Source: Lineus longissimus (taxonomy: Eukaryota; Nemertea; Pilidiophora; Heteronemertea; Lineidae). From it: a DNA stretch of 64,000 nucleotides. The position numbers and the translations under genes were made by a program. Location: positions 8,881,001 to 8,945,000 of the forward strand of contig NC_088308.1 of NCBI RefSeq assembly GCF_910592395.1. The letters are read 5' to 3'. A model generated the notes under the pieces. That model made no database searches, was not told the origin of the DNA, and saw only the letters and a list, made by a program, of their open reading frames with translations. Shown here one piece after another: positions 26,053 to 37,715 of the stretch. Every line of letters begins with the position of its first letter. Within the stretch, counting starts at the first letter, position 1.

Positions 26053-26632
26053 TTGCCCCCCCCCCCCCGCCCCCGACAATTCCCCGCCAGAAAATTGCCC
26101 CCAGTCAAATTCCCCCCGGCAAATTGCCCCCGTCAAATTGCCTGCGGTCAAATTGTCCCCGCCCCGTTAAATTGTCCCCCCGCCGTTCAATTGCCCCCCC
26201 CCCCCGTGAAAATTAATGACCCCTTTGTAACCTAACTTTTTCTTTATACGGAGGTGTTTTCTCCTCAGTTTGCACACCCAAGACTCCCTCCTATGCAAAC
26301 CCATCTATAAAGGGAACATTTTAATCAATCCATTTTTCGAAATTGTTTATGGCTATGACTACAATGCATGATGGATTCGGTGAAACTCCAAGATTCCTTG
26401 AATCATTGTGGAGAAACAGATCTTTCACACACCCATTTTTCTAAGGGCAATTTTGCATATTTTTGACCGTGGGAAATTGTCGGGTAGGGGGAATTGTGCC
26501 AGAACCAGGGGGCAATTTTTGCAGGGCCGGGGGGGGGCAATTTTCTTTGGAGAATAGTCGGGGGGGGGGGCAATTGTCCGGGGGGGGGATTGTCCGGGCT
26601 ACAATTGTTCGGGGGGAATTGTCCTGATACCC
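26053..26632. repeat. Foldback-like pair of C-rich and G-rich minisatellites
   Basis: From 26053 to 26212 runs a C-rich array of short units of the type AATTGCCCCC with spacers of variable length. From about 26467 to 26632 the same units occur as the reverse complement (GGGGGCAATT). The ~250 bp between contain no gene. The structure can fold back on itself, and the G strand could form G-quadruplexes. No target-site duplication could be identified. Confidence 0.75.
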
Positions 26633-26914
26633 GTGTGACGACAGGCTCCATCAGCCTTGCAGGCCTACTGAACCGTACTCAATAAATACATGTAGAATCA
26701 TATAATCCATTGCTGCTGTTAATGTGTGATCAGACAATTTTAGACTTATTCATTGCAGACTTAATCAAGATAGAATACTAGGTAATAATTAATTATCAAA
26801 TTAAGTTAATATCTCCATAACCACAAATAGTTTATTCGACTCAGGCAAATTAATCTGCCTTTTTTGCATGGAATACGTACCACTTGCAACAACAACAATG
26901 GTTCAAATCAACAG

Positions 26915-28570
26915 GCTCATCACCATGTTTTATCTCCTCATTGTTGCGACCATGTTTTATGTTCCCATTTATAGTCATCCTGGAGAGTGTCTCTGATACG
27001 ACCATGATTTATGTCCTCACTGAGTCATCCTGGTGGTGAGAGCGTCTCTGATGCGACCTTGATTTATGTCCTCACTGAGTCATCCTGGTGGTGAGAGCGT
27101 CTCTGATGCGACCATGTTTTATGTCTTCATTGTAGTCATCCTGGTTGTGAGAGTGTCTCTGATGCAACTCTGCTTTTATGTCCTCATTGTAGTCATCCTG
27201 GTTGTGAGAGCGTCTCTGATGCGACTATGTTTTATGTCCTCATTGCAGCCATCCTGGTTGTGAGAGCGTCCCTGATGCGACCATGTTAGTGTGCTCATTG
27301 TAGTCATCCTGGTTGTGAGAGCGTCCCTGATGCGACCATTAGTGTCCTCATTGTAGTCATCCTGGTTGTGAGGGCGTCTATGATGCGACCATGTTTTATA
27401 TCCGCATTGTAGTCATGCTGGTTGTAAAAGCGTCTCTGATGTGACCATGTTTTACGTCCTCATTGTAGTCATCCTGGTTGTGAGAGCGTCTCTGATGCGA
27501 CTATGTTTTATGTCCTCATTGCAGCCATCCTGGTTGTGAGAGCGTCCCTGATGCGACCATGTTAGTGTCCTCGTTGTAGTCATCCTGGTTGTGAGAGCGT
27601 CTATGATGCGACCATGTTTTATGTCCGCATTGTAGTCATGCTGGTTGTGAAAGCGCCTCTGATGTGACCATGTTTTATGTCCTCATTGTATCAATCCTGG
27701 TTGTGAGAGCGTCTCTGATGCGACCATTTTTTACGTCCGCATTGTAGTCATCCTGGTTGTGAGAGCGTCTCTGATGCGAACATGTCTTATGTCCTCAATG
27801 TAGTCATCCTGGTTGAGAGAGTGTCTCTGATGCGAACATGTTTTATGTCCTAATTGTAGTCATCCTGGTTGTGAGAGCGTCTCTGATGCGACCATGTTCT
27901 ATGTCCTAATTGTAGTCATCCTGGTTGTGAGAGCGTCTCTAATGCGACCATTTTTATGTCCTCATTGTAGTCATCCTGGTTGTGAGAGCGTCTCTGATGC
28001 GAACATGTCTTATGTCCTCAATGTAGTCATCCTGGTTGAGAGAGTGTCTCTGATGCGAACATGTTTTATGTCCTAATTGTAGTCATCCTGGTTGTGAGAG
28101 CGTCTCTGATGCGACCATGTTTTATGTCCTAATTGTAGTCATCCTGGTTGTGAGAGTGTCTCTGATGCGACCATGTTTTATGTCCTAATTGTAGTCATCC
28201 TGGTTGTGAGAGCGTCTCTGATGCGACCATGTTTTATGTCCTAATTGTAGTCATCCTGGTTGTGAGAGCGTCTCTGATGCGACTATGTTTTATGTCCTTG
28301 TTGTAGTCATCCTTGTTGTGAGACCGTCGTTGATACAACTACGTTTGATGTCCTAATTGTAGTCATCCTGGTTGTGAAAGCGTCACTGATGCGACCAAGT
28401 TTTATGTTCTCATTGTAGTCACCCCTGGTTGCGAGAGCGTCTCTGATGTGACCATGATTTATGTCCTCATTGTATTCATCCTGGTTGTGAGAGCGTCTCT
28501 GATGCGACCATGTTTTATGTCCTCATTGTATTCATCCTGGTTGTGACAGCGTCTCTGATGCGACCATGTT
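26915..28570. repeat. 56/57-bp minisatellite, left block (about 29 units)
   Basis: Units contain GTAGTCATCCTGGTTGTGAG, AGCGTCTCTGATGCGACCAT and GTTTTATGTCCTCATT, repeating every 56-57 bp with point variants (GCGTCCCTG, GTGTCTCTG, ATGTTAGTG). The leftmost units are the most diverged. The array stops at 28570, where the 6.78-kb element begins, and resumes at 35351 in the same orientation and register. Confidence 0.95.
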
Positions 28571-28750
28571 AGTAGTTAGACATGTTGTTTATGGCCCCGA
28601 TTGAGAAGGATTCGCGAGGAGGATTCGTCTAAAAATAGATTCTAGGCGGGAAATTGAATTATAGTTCTCAAATGGATAAAAGAGGATGCTTTTATTAGCG
28701 GGAAATTTGTTGAGAAACAGCTTTCAAATGGATAACAATGGTGAACATGA

Positions 28751-31700
28751 GCCTTGACGGTATAGCGCTTAGAGTTTTAGACCGTGGTTCGGCTGGTCAC
28801 GGGTTCGACCCCCGGTGAATCTGCCACATTTTTTTCTCGTTTTGTTATCATTTTCATTATCATCATTATCATTATTATATCTTGAAGAAAAGCACCGAAA
28901 CAAACCTTTTCAAACGGCGTGAGCCTATAAAAATTACCAACTGCAATAAAGACCTCACCAAAACAGAAGGTACCCGTTGGCCTTAGATTTGCAAGACATA
29001 TCTAAACAACATCAGAACACTTGCAAAATCATTATTAGCGAGAATAAGTATGCTACAAGCATTATCTTTTATATCACTGAGGTATATAAATACGATATAT
29101 TGGGAAAAACCTGTACAACTATCGAAATATAAGATTACTTGGAACTATTTCGGACAATCACTCTACCACTTGCGCGACCTAGTCGTAATTGCGGTGCGTT
29201 TTCAATATGGCGACGATTTGAATGGTATCAGAGGGATGTCATCTAGTCATGCATCACCTGGCTCGTTGATAACAGGCAAATAAATCCCCACGTGAACATG
29301 AAAGCCTTGACGGTATAGCGCTGAGAGTGTTAGACCGTGGCTCGGCTGGTCACGGGTTCGACTCCCGATGTATCTGCCACATTTTTTTTCTCTTTTTTTC
29401 TTCGTTATCTTGTTATTTATTCATTCGTGTTCGTGTTATCATTTTCATTATCATCATTATTATTATTATATCTTGAAGAAAACCACAGAAACAAACCTTT
29501 TCAAACTGCCGCACGCACTGATTCTGTGCGTTCGAGTACTTCCGAGGAGGATTCGCATCAGCAGCAAGATTTCTCAATTATTAGCGAGAATAAGTATGCT
29601 ACAGAATGAGGAGGTGCACGGAAGGGAATTCGAACACTGTCATCTTGGTTACCTAGATCCCAAATGTGTCCCTTCAAATCACAGCCGGTGTAGAAGTTTA
29701 AAATGTCCTAGGATAAAATGTCCGGGAACAAAGGATTCTATTATGCGCTGAGCTATAAACGGTCATTGCCTCTATAGAACCATATGCCATAACCTGTCAG
29801 AATACAATAGGCCCGGACACTTTTTCCAGGGGGGGGGGGCACTTTTTACTTTTACACCGCCACAGTGAGCATCGGCAGAATGGATTCCAAGAGAATCGAC
29901 TCGAACTTTAGAACAAATCCGCCATGTCGATGACATCATTGGTGCTAAAAACTATTCCTTTTGACCCTGTTGACCTCGATTTTAAAAACTTTTTCAAAAA
30001 GGCCATTCAAACGTAAAATCAACTGCAAGCATTATCTTTTATATCACTGAGGTATATAAATACGATATATTGGGAAAAACCTGTACAACTATCGAAATAT
30101 AAGATTACTTGGAACTATTTCGGACAATCACTCTGCCACTTGCGCGACCTAGTCGCAATTGCGGTGCGTTTTCAATATGGCGACGATTTGAATGGTATCA
30201 GAGGGATGTCATCTAGTCATGCATCACCTGGCTCGTTGATAACAGGCAAATAAATCCCTACGTGAACATGAAAGCCTTGACGGTATAGCGCTGAGAGTGT
30301 TAGACCGTGGCTCGGCTGGTCACGGGTTCGACTCCCGATGTATCTGCCACATTTTCTTTCTCTTTTTTTCTTCGTTATCTTGTTATTTATTCATTCATGT
30401 TCATGTTATCGTTTTCATTATCATCATTATCATTATTATATCTTGAAGAAAACCACCGAAACAAACCTTTTCAAACTGCCGCACGCACTGATTCTGTGCG
30501 TTCGAGTACTTCCGAGGAGGATTCGTATCAGCAGCAAGATTTCTCGAAGCTACATTAGGGTGGGAAAGTATTTCTGTCAGACTCTGAATACCTACAATCA
30601 GAATTATTTCAAGGGCATACTGAGATTCAGGCTTTTTATACTCCTTCGTCATATCGAGAGGGGGAGTAAATTGAAAACCACTGCTGCCAGGTTGTTTAAA
30701 GAGAATCGCCGTTCGTTCACATATATTGACTGGAGTACCGGTACGGCAGTGGAGTGTGTCATTTTCATTCGAGCGAGGACCAATGTAAACCGGCAGACGG
30801 CGTGAGCCTTTAAAAAATCACCAACTGCAATAAAGATCTCAACAAAACAGAAGGTAACCGTTGGCCTTAGATTTGCAAGACATATCTAAACCACCTCACA
30901 ACACTTGCAAAATCATTATTAGCGAGAATAAGTATGCTACAGAATGAGGAGGTGCACGGAAGGGAATTCGAACACTAGTCATCTTGGTTACCTAGATTCC
31001 AAACCTAATTTGTCCCTTCAAATCACAGCCGGCACAGTGAGCATCTGCAGAATGGATTCCAAGAGAATCGACTCGAACTTTAGAACAAATCCGCCATGTC
31101 GCTGACATCATTGGCGCTAAAAACTATTTCTTTTGACCCTGTTGACCTCGATTCTAAAAACTTTTTCAAAAAGGCCATTCAAACGTAAAATCAACTGCAA
31201 GCATTATCTTTTATATCACTGAGGTATATAAATACGATATATTGGGAAAAACCTGTACAACTATCGAAATATAAGAGTACTTGGAACTATTTCGGACAAT
31301 CACTCTACCACTTGCGCGACCTAGTCGTAATTGCGGTGCGTTTTCAATATGGCGACGATTTGAATGGTATCAGAGGGATGTCATCTAGTCATGCATCACC
31401 TGGCTCGTTGATAACAGGCAAATAAATCCCCACGTGAACATGAAAGCCTTGACGGTATAGCGCTGAGAGTGTTAGACCGTGGCTCGGCTGGTCACGGGTT
31501 CGACTCCCGATGTATCTGCCACATTTTTTTTCTCTTTTTTTCTTCGTTATCTTGTTATTTATTCATTCGTGTTCGTGTTATCATTTTCATTATCATCATT
31601 ATTATTATTATATCTTGAAGAAAACCACAGAAACAAACCTTTTCAAACTGCCGCACGCACTGATTCTGTGCGTTCGAGTACTTCCGAGGAGGATTCGCAT

Positions 31701-34700
31701 CAGCAGCAAGATTTCTCAATTATTAGCGAGAATAAGTATGCTACAGAATGAGGAGGTGCACGGAAGGGAATTCGAACACTGGTCATCTTGGTTACCTAGA
31801 TTCCAAACCTAATTTGTCCCTTCAAATCACAGCCGGCACAGTGAGCATCGGCAGAATGGATTCCAAGAGAATCGACTCGAACTTTAGAACAAATCCGCCA
31901 TGTCGCTGACATCATTGGCGCTAAAAACTATTTCTTTTGACCCTGTTGACCTCGATTCTAAAAACTTTTTCAAAAAGGCCATTCAAACGTAAAATCAACT
32001 GCAAGCATTATCTTTTATATCACTGAGGTATATAAATACGATATATTGGGAAAAACCTGTACAACTATCGAAATATAAGATTACTTGGAACTATTTCGGA
32101 CAATCACTCTACCACTTGCGCGACCTAGTCGCAATTGCGGTGCGCTTTCAATATGGCGACGATTTGAATGGTATCAGAGGGATGTCATCTAGTCATGCAT
32201 CACCTGGCTCGTTGATAACAGGCAAATAAATCCCCACGTGAACATGAAAGCCTTGACGGTATAGCGCTGAGAGTGTTAGACCGTGGCTTGGCTGGTCACG
32301 GGTTCGACTCCCGATGTATCTGCCACATTTTCTTTCTCTTTTTTTCTTCGTTATCTTGTTATTTATTCATTCATGTTCATGTTATCGTTTTCATTATCAT
32401 CATTATCATTATTATATCTTGAAGAAAACCACCGAAACAAACCTTTTCAAACTGCCGCACGCACTGATTCTGTGCGTTCGAGTACTTCCGAGGAGGATTC
32501 GTATCAGCAGCAAGATTTCTCGAAGCTACATTAGGGTGGGAAAGTATTTCTGTCAGACTCTGAATACCTACAATCAGAATTATTTCAAGGGCATACTGAG
32601 ATTCAGGCTTTTTATACTCCTTCGTCATATCGAGAGGGGGAGTAAATTGAAAACCACTGCTGCCAGGTTGTTTAAAGAGAATCGCCGTTCGTTCACATAT
32701 ATTGACTGGAGTACCGGTACGGCAGTGGAGTGTGTCATTTTCATTCGAGCAAGGACCAATGTAAACCGGCAGACGGCGTGAGCCTTTAAAAAATCACCAA
32801 CTGCAATAAAGATCTCAACAAAACAGAAGGTAACCGTTGGCCTTAGATTTGCAAGACATATCTAAACCACCTCACAACACTTGCAAAATCATTATTAGCG
32901 AGAATAAGTATGCTACAGAATGAGGAGGTGCACGGAAGGGAATTCGAACACTAGTCATCTTGGTTACCTAGATTCCAAACCTAATTTGTCCCTTCAAATC
33001 ACAGCCGGCACAGTGAGCATCGGCAGAATGGATTCCAAGAGAATCGACTCGAACTTTAGAACAAATCCGCCATGTCGCTGACATCATTGGCGCTAAAAAC
33101 TATTTCTTTTGACCCTGTTGACCTCGATTCTAAAAACTTTTTCAAAAAGGCCATTCAAACGTAAAATCAACTGCAAGCATTATCTTTTATATCACTGAGG
33201 TATATAAATACGATATATTGGGAAAAACCTGTACAACTATCGAAATATAAGATTACTTGGAACTATTTCGGACAATCACTCTACCACTTGCGCGACCTAG
33301 TCGTAATTGCGGTGCGTTTTCAATATGGCGACGATTTGAATGGTATCAGAGGGATGTCATCTAGTCATGCATCACCTGGCTCGTTGATAACAGGCAAATA
33401 AATCCCCACGTGAACATGAAAGCCTTGACGGTATAGCGCTGAGAGTGTTAGACCGTGGCTCGGCTGGTCACGGGTTCGACTCCCGATGTATCTGCCACAT
33501 TTTTTTTCTCTTTTTTTCTTCGTTATCTTGTTATTTATTCATTCGTGTTCGTGTTATCATTTTCATTATCATCATTATTATTATTATATCTTGAAGAAAA
33601 CCACAGAAACAAACCTTTTCAAACTGCCGCACGCACTGATTCTGTGCGTTCGAGTACTTCCGAGGAGGATTCGCATCAGCAGCAAGATTTCTCAATTATT
33701 AGCGAGAATAAGTATGCTACAGAATGAGGAGGTGCACGGAAGGGAATTCGAACACTGGTCATCTTGGTTACCTAGATTCCAAACCTAATTTGTCCCTTCA
33801 AATCACAGCCGGCACAGTGAGCATCGGCAGAATGGATTCCAAGAGAATCGACTCGAACTTTAGAACAAATCCGCCATGTCGCTGACATCATTGGCGCTAA
33901 AAACTATTTCTTTTGACCCTGTTGACCTCGATTCTAAAAACTTTTTCAAAAAGGCCATTCAAACGTAAAATCAACTGCAAGCATTATCTTTTATATCACT
34001 GAGGTATATAAATACGATATATTGGGAAAAACCTGTACAACTATCGAAATATAAGATTACTTGGAACTATTTCGGACAATCACTCTACCACTTGCGCGAC
34101 CTAGTCGCAATTGCGGTGCGCTTTCAATATGGCGACGATTTGAATGGTATCAGAGGGATGTCATCTAGTCATGCATCACCTGGCTCGTTGATAACAGGCA
34201 AATAAATCCCCACGTGAACATGAAAGCCTTGACGGTATAGCGCTGAGAGTGTTAGACCGTGGCTTGGCTGGTCACGGGTTCGACTCCCGATGTATCTGCC
34301 ACATTTTCTTTCTCTTTTTTTCTTCGTTATCTTGTTATTTATTCATTCATGTTCATGTTATCGTTTTCATTATCATCATTATCATTATTATATCTTGAAG
34401 AAAACCACCGAAACAAACCTTTTCAAACTGCCGCACGCACTGATTCTGTGCGTTCGAGTACTTCCGAGGAGGATTCGTATCAGCAGCAAGATTTCTCGAA
34501 GCTACATTAGGGTGGGAAAGTATTTCTGTCAGACTCTGAATACCTACAATCGGAATTATTTCAAGGGCATACTGAGATTCAGGCTTTTTATACTCCTTCG
34601 TCATATCGAGAGGGGGAGTAAATTGAAAACCACTGCTGCCAGGTTGTTTAAAGAGAATCGCCGTTCGTTCACATATATTGACTGGAGTACCGGTACGGCA

Positions 34701-34985
34701 GTGGAGTGTGTCATTTTCATTCGAGCGAGGACCAATGTAAACCGGCAGACGGCGTGAGCCTTTAAAAAATCACCAACTGCAATAAAGATCTCAACAAAAC
34801 AGAAGGTAACCGTTGGCCTTAGATTTGCAAGACATATCTAAACCACCTCACAACACTTGCAAAATAATTATTAGCGAGAATAAGTATGCTACAGAATGAG
34901 GAGGTGCACGGAAGGGAATTCGAACACTATTCATCTTGGTTACCTAGATTCCAAACCTAATTTGTCCCTTCAAATCACAGCCGGT
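28751..34985 (+). repeat. Tandem array of seven tRNA-like modules in alternating A (804 bp) and B (1172 bp) units
   Basis: Modules start with GCCTTGACGGTATAGCGCT at 28751 (variant), 29304, 30274, 31446, 32250, 33422 and 34226. Each has an A-box-like TATAGCGCTGAGAG, a GACC...GGTC stem, a B box GGTTCGACTCC and CCG stem bases. A T-run follows 15-20 nt later: T7-8 in the first module and in A units, TTTTC in B units. From 31446 on, A and B alternate with a 1976-bp period and copies differ at only a few positions. The first A unit is longer (970 bp) because of an insertion at 29687-29858, and the very first module is truncated. The B unit carries about 368 bp that the A unit lacks. Open frames of 83-155 codons recur only because the units recur. 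Confidence 0.85.
29687..29858. mobile_element. 172-bp inverted-repeat insertion in the first A unit
   Basis: Starts GGTGTAGAAGTTTAAAATG and ends with the near reverse complement CACTTTTTACTTTTACACC. It contains a G10 tract. The same place in other array units reads CACAGCCGGCACAGTG without the insertion, which defines both ends. No clear target duplication is visible; GCC on both sides is the only candidate. Confidence 0.6.
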
Positions 34986-35350
34986 GTTCCCCGCTGAGTA
35001 AAGCGGCCTCTTTTATTTTGAAGTTCCTGTGAAGAGCTACCCTTCCAAAAAAAGGTCCATGTAAAGGCCACCCCAATTATTTAAAAAGAGATCAATCGTA
35101 CCGATGATGCAAGCTTGTAGTAGTATGGCCTGTTATCACTTGAAAAATTTGAATTTCCCGCTGCGCTGAATGAAGCATCCTCCTTTATCCATTTGAAAAC
35201 TATTTCTGAACAAATTTTCCGCTGATTAAAGCGCCCTCTTTTATCCATTTTGAACTATTTTTGGAATTTCCCGCCTAGAATCTATTTTTAGAGGAAACCC
35301 ACTTCGCGAATCCTTCTCAATCGGGACCATAAACAACATGCCTAACTACT

Positions 35351-36350
35351 CATGTTTTATGTGCTCATTGTAGTCATCCTGGTTGTGAGAGTGTCTCTGA
35401 CGCGACCATGTTTTATGTCCTAATTGTAGTCATCCTGGTTGTGAGAGTGTCTCTGACGCGACCATGTTTTATGTCCTCATTGTAGTCATCCTGGTTGTGA
35501 GAGCGTCTCTGATGCGACCATGTTTTATGTCCGCATTGTAGTCATCCTGGTTGTGAGAGCGTCTCTGATGCGACCATGTTTTATGTCCGCATTGTAGTCA
35601 TCCTGGTTGTGAGAGCGTCTCTGATGCGACCATGTTTTATGTGCTCATTGTAGTCATCCTGGTTTTGAGAGCGTCTCTGACGCGACCATGCTTTATGTCC
35701 TAATTGTAGTCATCCTGGTTGTGAGAGTGTCTCTGATGCGACCATGTTTTATGTGCTCATTGTAGTCATCCTGGTTGTGAGAGCGTCTCTGATGCGACCA
35801 TGTTTTATGTGCTCATTGTAGTCATCCTGGTTTTGAGAGCGTCTCTGATGCGACCATGTTTTATGTCCTCATTGTTGTCATCCTGGTTGTGAGAGCGTCT
35901 CTGATGCGACCATGTTTTATGTACTCATTGTATAGTCATCCTGGTTGATAGAGCGTCTCTGATGCGACCATGTTAGTGTCCTCATTCTAGTCATCCTGGT
36001 TGTGAGAGCGTCTCTGATGCGACCATGTTTTATGTCCTCATTGTAGTCATCCTGGTTGTGAGAGCGTCTCTGATGCGACCATGTTAGTGTCCTCATTCTA
36101 GTCACCCTGGTTGTGAGAGCGTCTCTGATGGGACCATTATGTCCTCTTTGTATTCATCCTGGTTGTGTAAGCTGCTCTGATGCGACCATCCTCAGCAGTC
36201 ATCCTGGTTGTATTAGAGGGTCGGACATCAAACATGGTCGCATCAGAGACGCTTTCTCAATAAGGATGAATGCAATGAGGGCAAAAGACATAGTCGCATC
36301 AAAGACGCTTCCACAACCAGAACGGTAACTTTACGATGAGGACATAACAA
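35351..36350. repeat. 56/57-bp minisatellite, right block, ending in two inverted units
   Basis: About 15 units of the same minisatellite as 26.9-28.6 kb, in the same orientation, run to about 36220. At about 36229 the orientation flips: CATGGTCGCATCAGAGACGC and CATAGTCGCATCAAAGACGC are reverse complements of the unit core, followed by a degenerate end near 36350. Confidence 0.92.
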
Positions 36351-36951
36351 CTATTAGCCTGGTGTACAAAGTTGGAAATTGTTCATGAGATGGTTCATAT
36401 TTGTTTTTGATAAGGTCCCGGATAAGGACAACATGGCCCGACATTGCCACTGCACCATGGAACTCTCTCAAACCTCCCGCTCTGACCGCGCCGCGGCAAC
36501 ATACCATATCGCTCAATACCATATCGCACGCATTACTCGGTGCTTTATGGGCTGATGCAGATCAAAGCAATCAGCGGTTTAGCCGACAGTGAACAGATGG
36601 CACCACCATACACGGAAATAGTTTTCTGCAGCACAGTGTTGTACTTTTTGTATACATTGTATATGCATACTGCGATAACTTGCTTTCAATGTCACGTTCT
36701 GTGACCCTTACTTCCTCTGCTGTCACCAAGATGAAGTTTTTATTAGGGAAGAAATCGTCCTAATGGTATACATTGCGCTAGATCCTCTTTTTTCGATTTG
36801 TTTGGGAGAATGCATGCCATTGTAGGCTAGTCTTAAAACTTAAGACGATAAAAGAAAAAAATACTTCAAAGAAGCTTCTAAGTTCTTGGCGTAAATCCGA
36901 TTGTCTCGGCCAATATACGTCGATGGTTCATTCGACTAATTGTAGGCCAGG
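36351..36951. other. Intergenic spacer, no gene seen
   Basis: Unique-looking AT-rich sequence between the minisatellite and the foldback element. The few short open frames overlap each other on both strands and have no recognisable similarity or splice signals. Confidence 0.5.
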
Positions 36952-36960
36952 CCTTGCTAT

Positions 36961-37706
36961 GGTGTATTCCTGTTTCGCCTATTCCTGTTTCGCCTATTCC
37001 TGTTTCGCCTATTCAAATGTATTGCTAACCTCCCCACAGACGTAGGAATATGAACCGTCCCTTACTGACCGACCAAACCCGAGGAGAGCCACATATGTAC
37101 GCATTGAAACAATACGTCAATGGAGAGAGGGACATAATGAGTTACGTTGATGCCATCAGTTACCTTGTCTGACATAATATCATGATATGTATTTTCCACC
37201 TTGTTTGACTTTATATGTGCTGTACTTACATGTATATTATGACATGGGTTTTACAGCTGATTTTGATCAAATAATCAAATAATTATGAGAATGTACAATA
37301 TTATGTATTTTTATCAAAAACTCATGAATTCAGTTTTCATAAAATAAACGACTGCTTTACTCTACTTAATCGATTAGTTTTTACTGTGTGTCAGTATGGT
37401 CCTATGGTCCTATGGTCAAATAAGTCCCGGACTGTCCCCGCTTTCAAGGTGACTCTTTCAAAACGGTCATGGCATAACAAAGTTGATGGCATTTGATTAG
37501 TCAAATTGTCATCACATCGTTAACATCATCCAATTGTCCCCTCACATTTTCCCCATAAAATGGACATGCATCCCTAAGGTTCCCCGTGGGAGAGTCGATT
37601 TATTGTAGGGGTACTGGAAAGTAGGCGAAACAGGAATAGGCGAAACAGGAATTTTGTAGGCGAAATAGGAATAGGCGAAACAGGAATAGGCGAAACAGGC
37701 ATAAAC
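36961..37706. mobile_element. 746-bp foldback element with 15-bp subrepeat arms and 9-bp target duplication
   Basis: The left arm is tandem TATTCCTGTTTCGCC (36965-37010). The right arm is its reverse complement GGCGAAACAGGAATA in about five copies (37622-37704). The outer ends also match (GTGTATTCCTGTTT vs GTTTATGCCTGTTT inverted). CCTTGCTAT occurs directly outside both ends (36952-36960 and 37707-37715), a likely 9-bp target-site duplication. The 600-bp centre has no reading frame of note. Inverted arms built of short tandem repeats plus a 9-bp duplication is the layout of Drosophila FB elements; relationship to them is not implied. Confidence 0.75.
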
Positions 37707-37715
37707 CCTTGCTAT

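Larger units (their letters stand above)
28571..35350. mobile_element. 6.78-kb terminal-inverted-repeat element with 6-bp target duplication, Polinton/Maverick-like ends, non-autonomous
   Basis: Left end AGTAGTTAGACATGTTGTTT and right end (reverse complement) AGTAGTTAGGCATGTTGTTT start long imperfect inverted repeats. These continue for about 170 bp or more through CGATTGAGAAGGATTCGCGA, AATAGATTCTAGGCGGGAAA and a diverged ATGGATAAAAGAGG region. CATGTT is present at 28565-28570 and 35351-35356. Removing the element plus one CATGTT restores a perfect minisatellite unit, so this is a genuine insertion. A 6-bp duplication, AG/CT termini and long inverted repeats are the known hallmarks of Polintons. 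No polymerase, integrase or capsid gene is present: the interior is a tandem array with tRNA-like modules. The Polinton assignment is inference from termini only. Confidence 0.7.

Noticed and set aside
26915-28570. Regular 56-bp repeats as a CRISPR array
   Set aside because: Units are contiguous with no unique spacers, the surrounding genes are animal genes with introns, and there are no cas genes. It is a minisatellite.
28751-28830. True tRNA genes in the 28.7-34.3 kb modules
   Set aside because: The anticodon loop would be about 11 nt and the acceptor stem cannot be formed, so tRNA-like is as far as the sequence allows.
29337-34757. Repeated open frames of 83-155 codons in the tRNA-like array
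   Set aside because: They recur only because the units recur; composition is low-complexity (Phe/Leu/His-rich from T-rich DNA) and matches no protein family.
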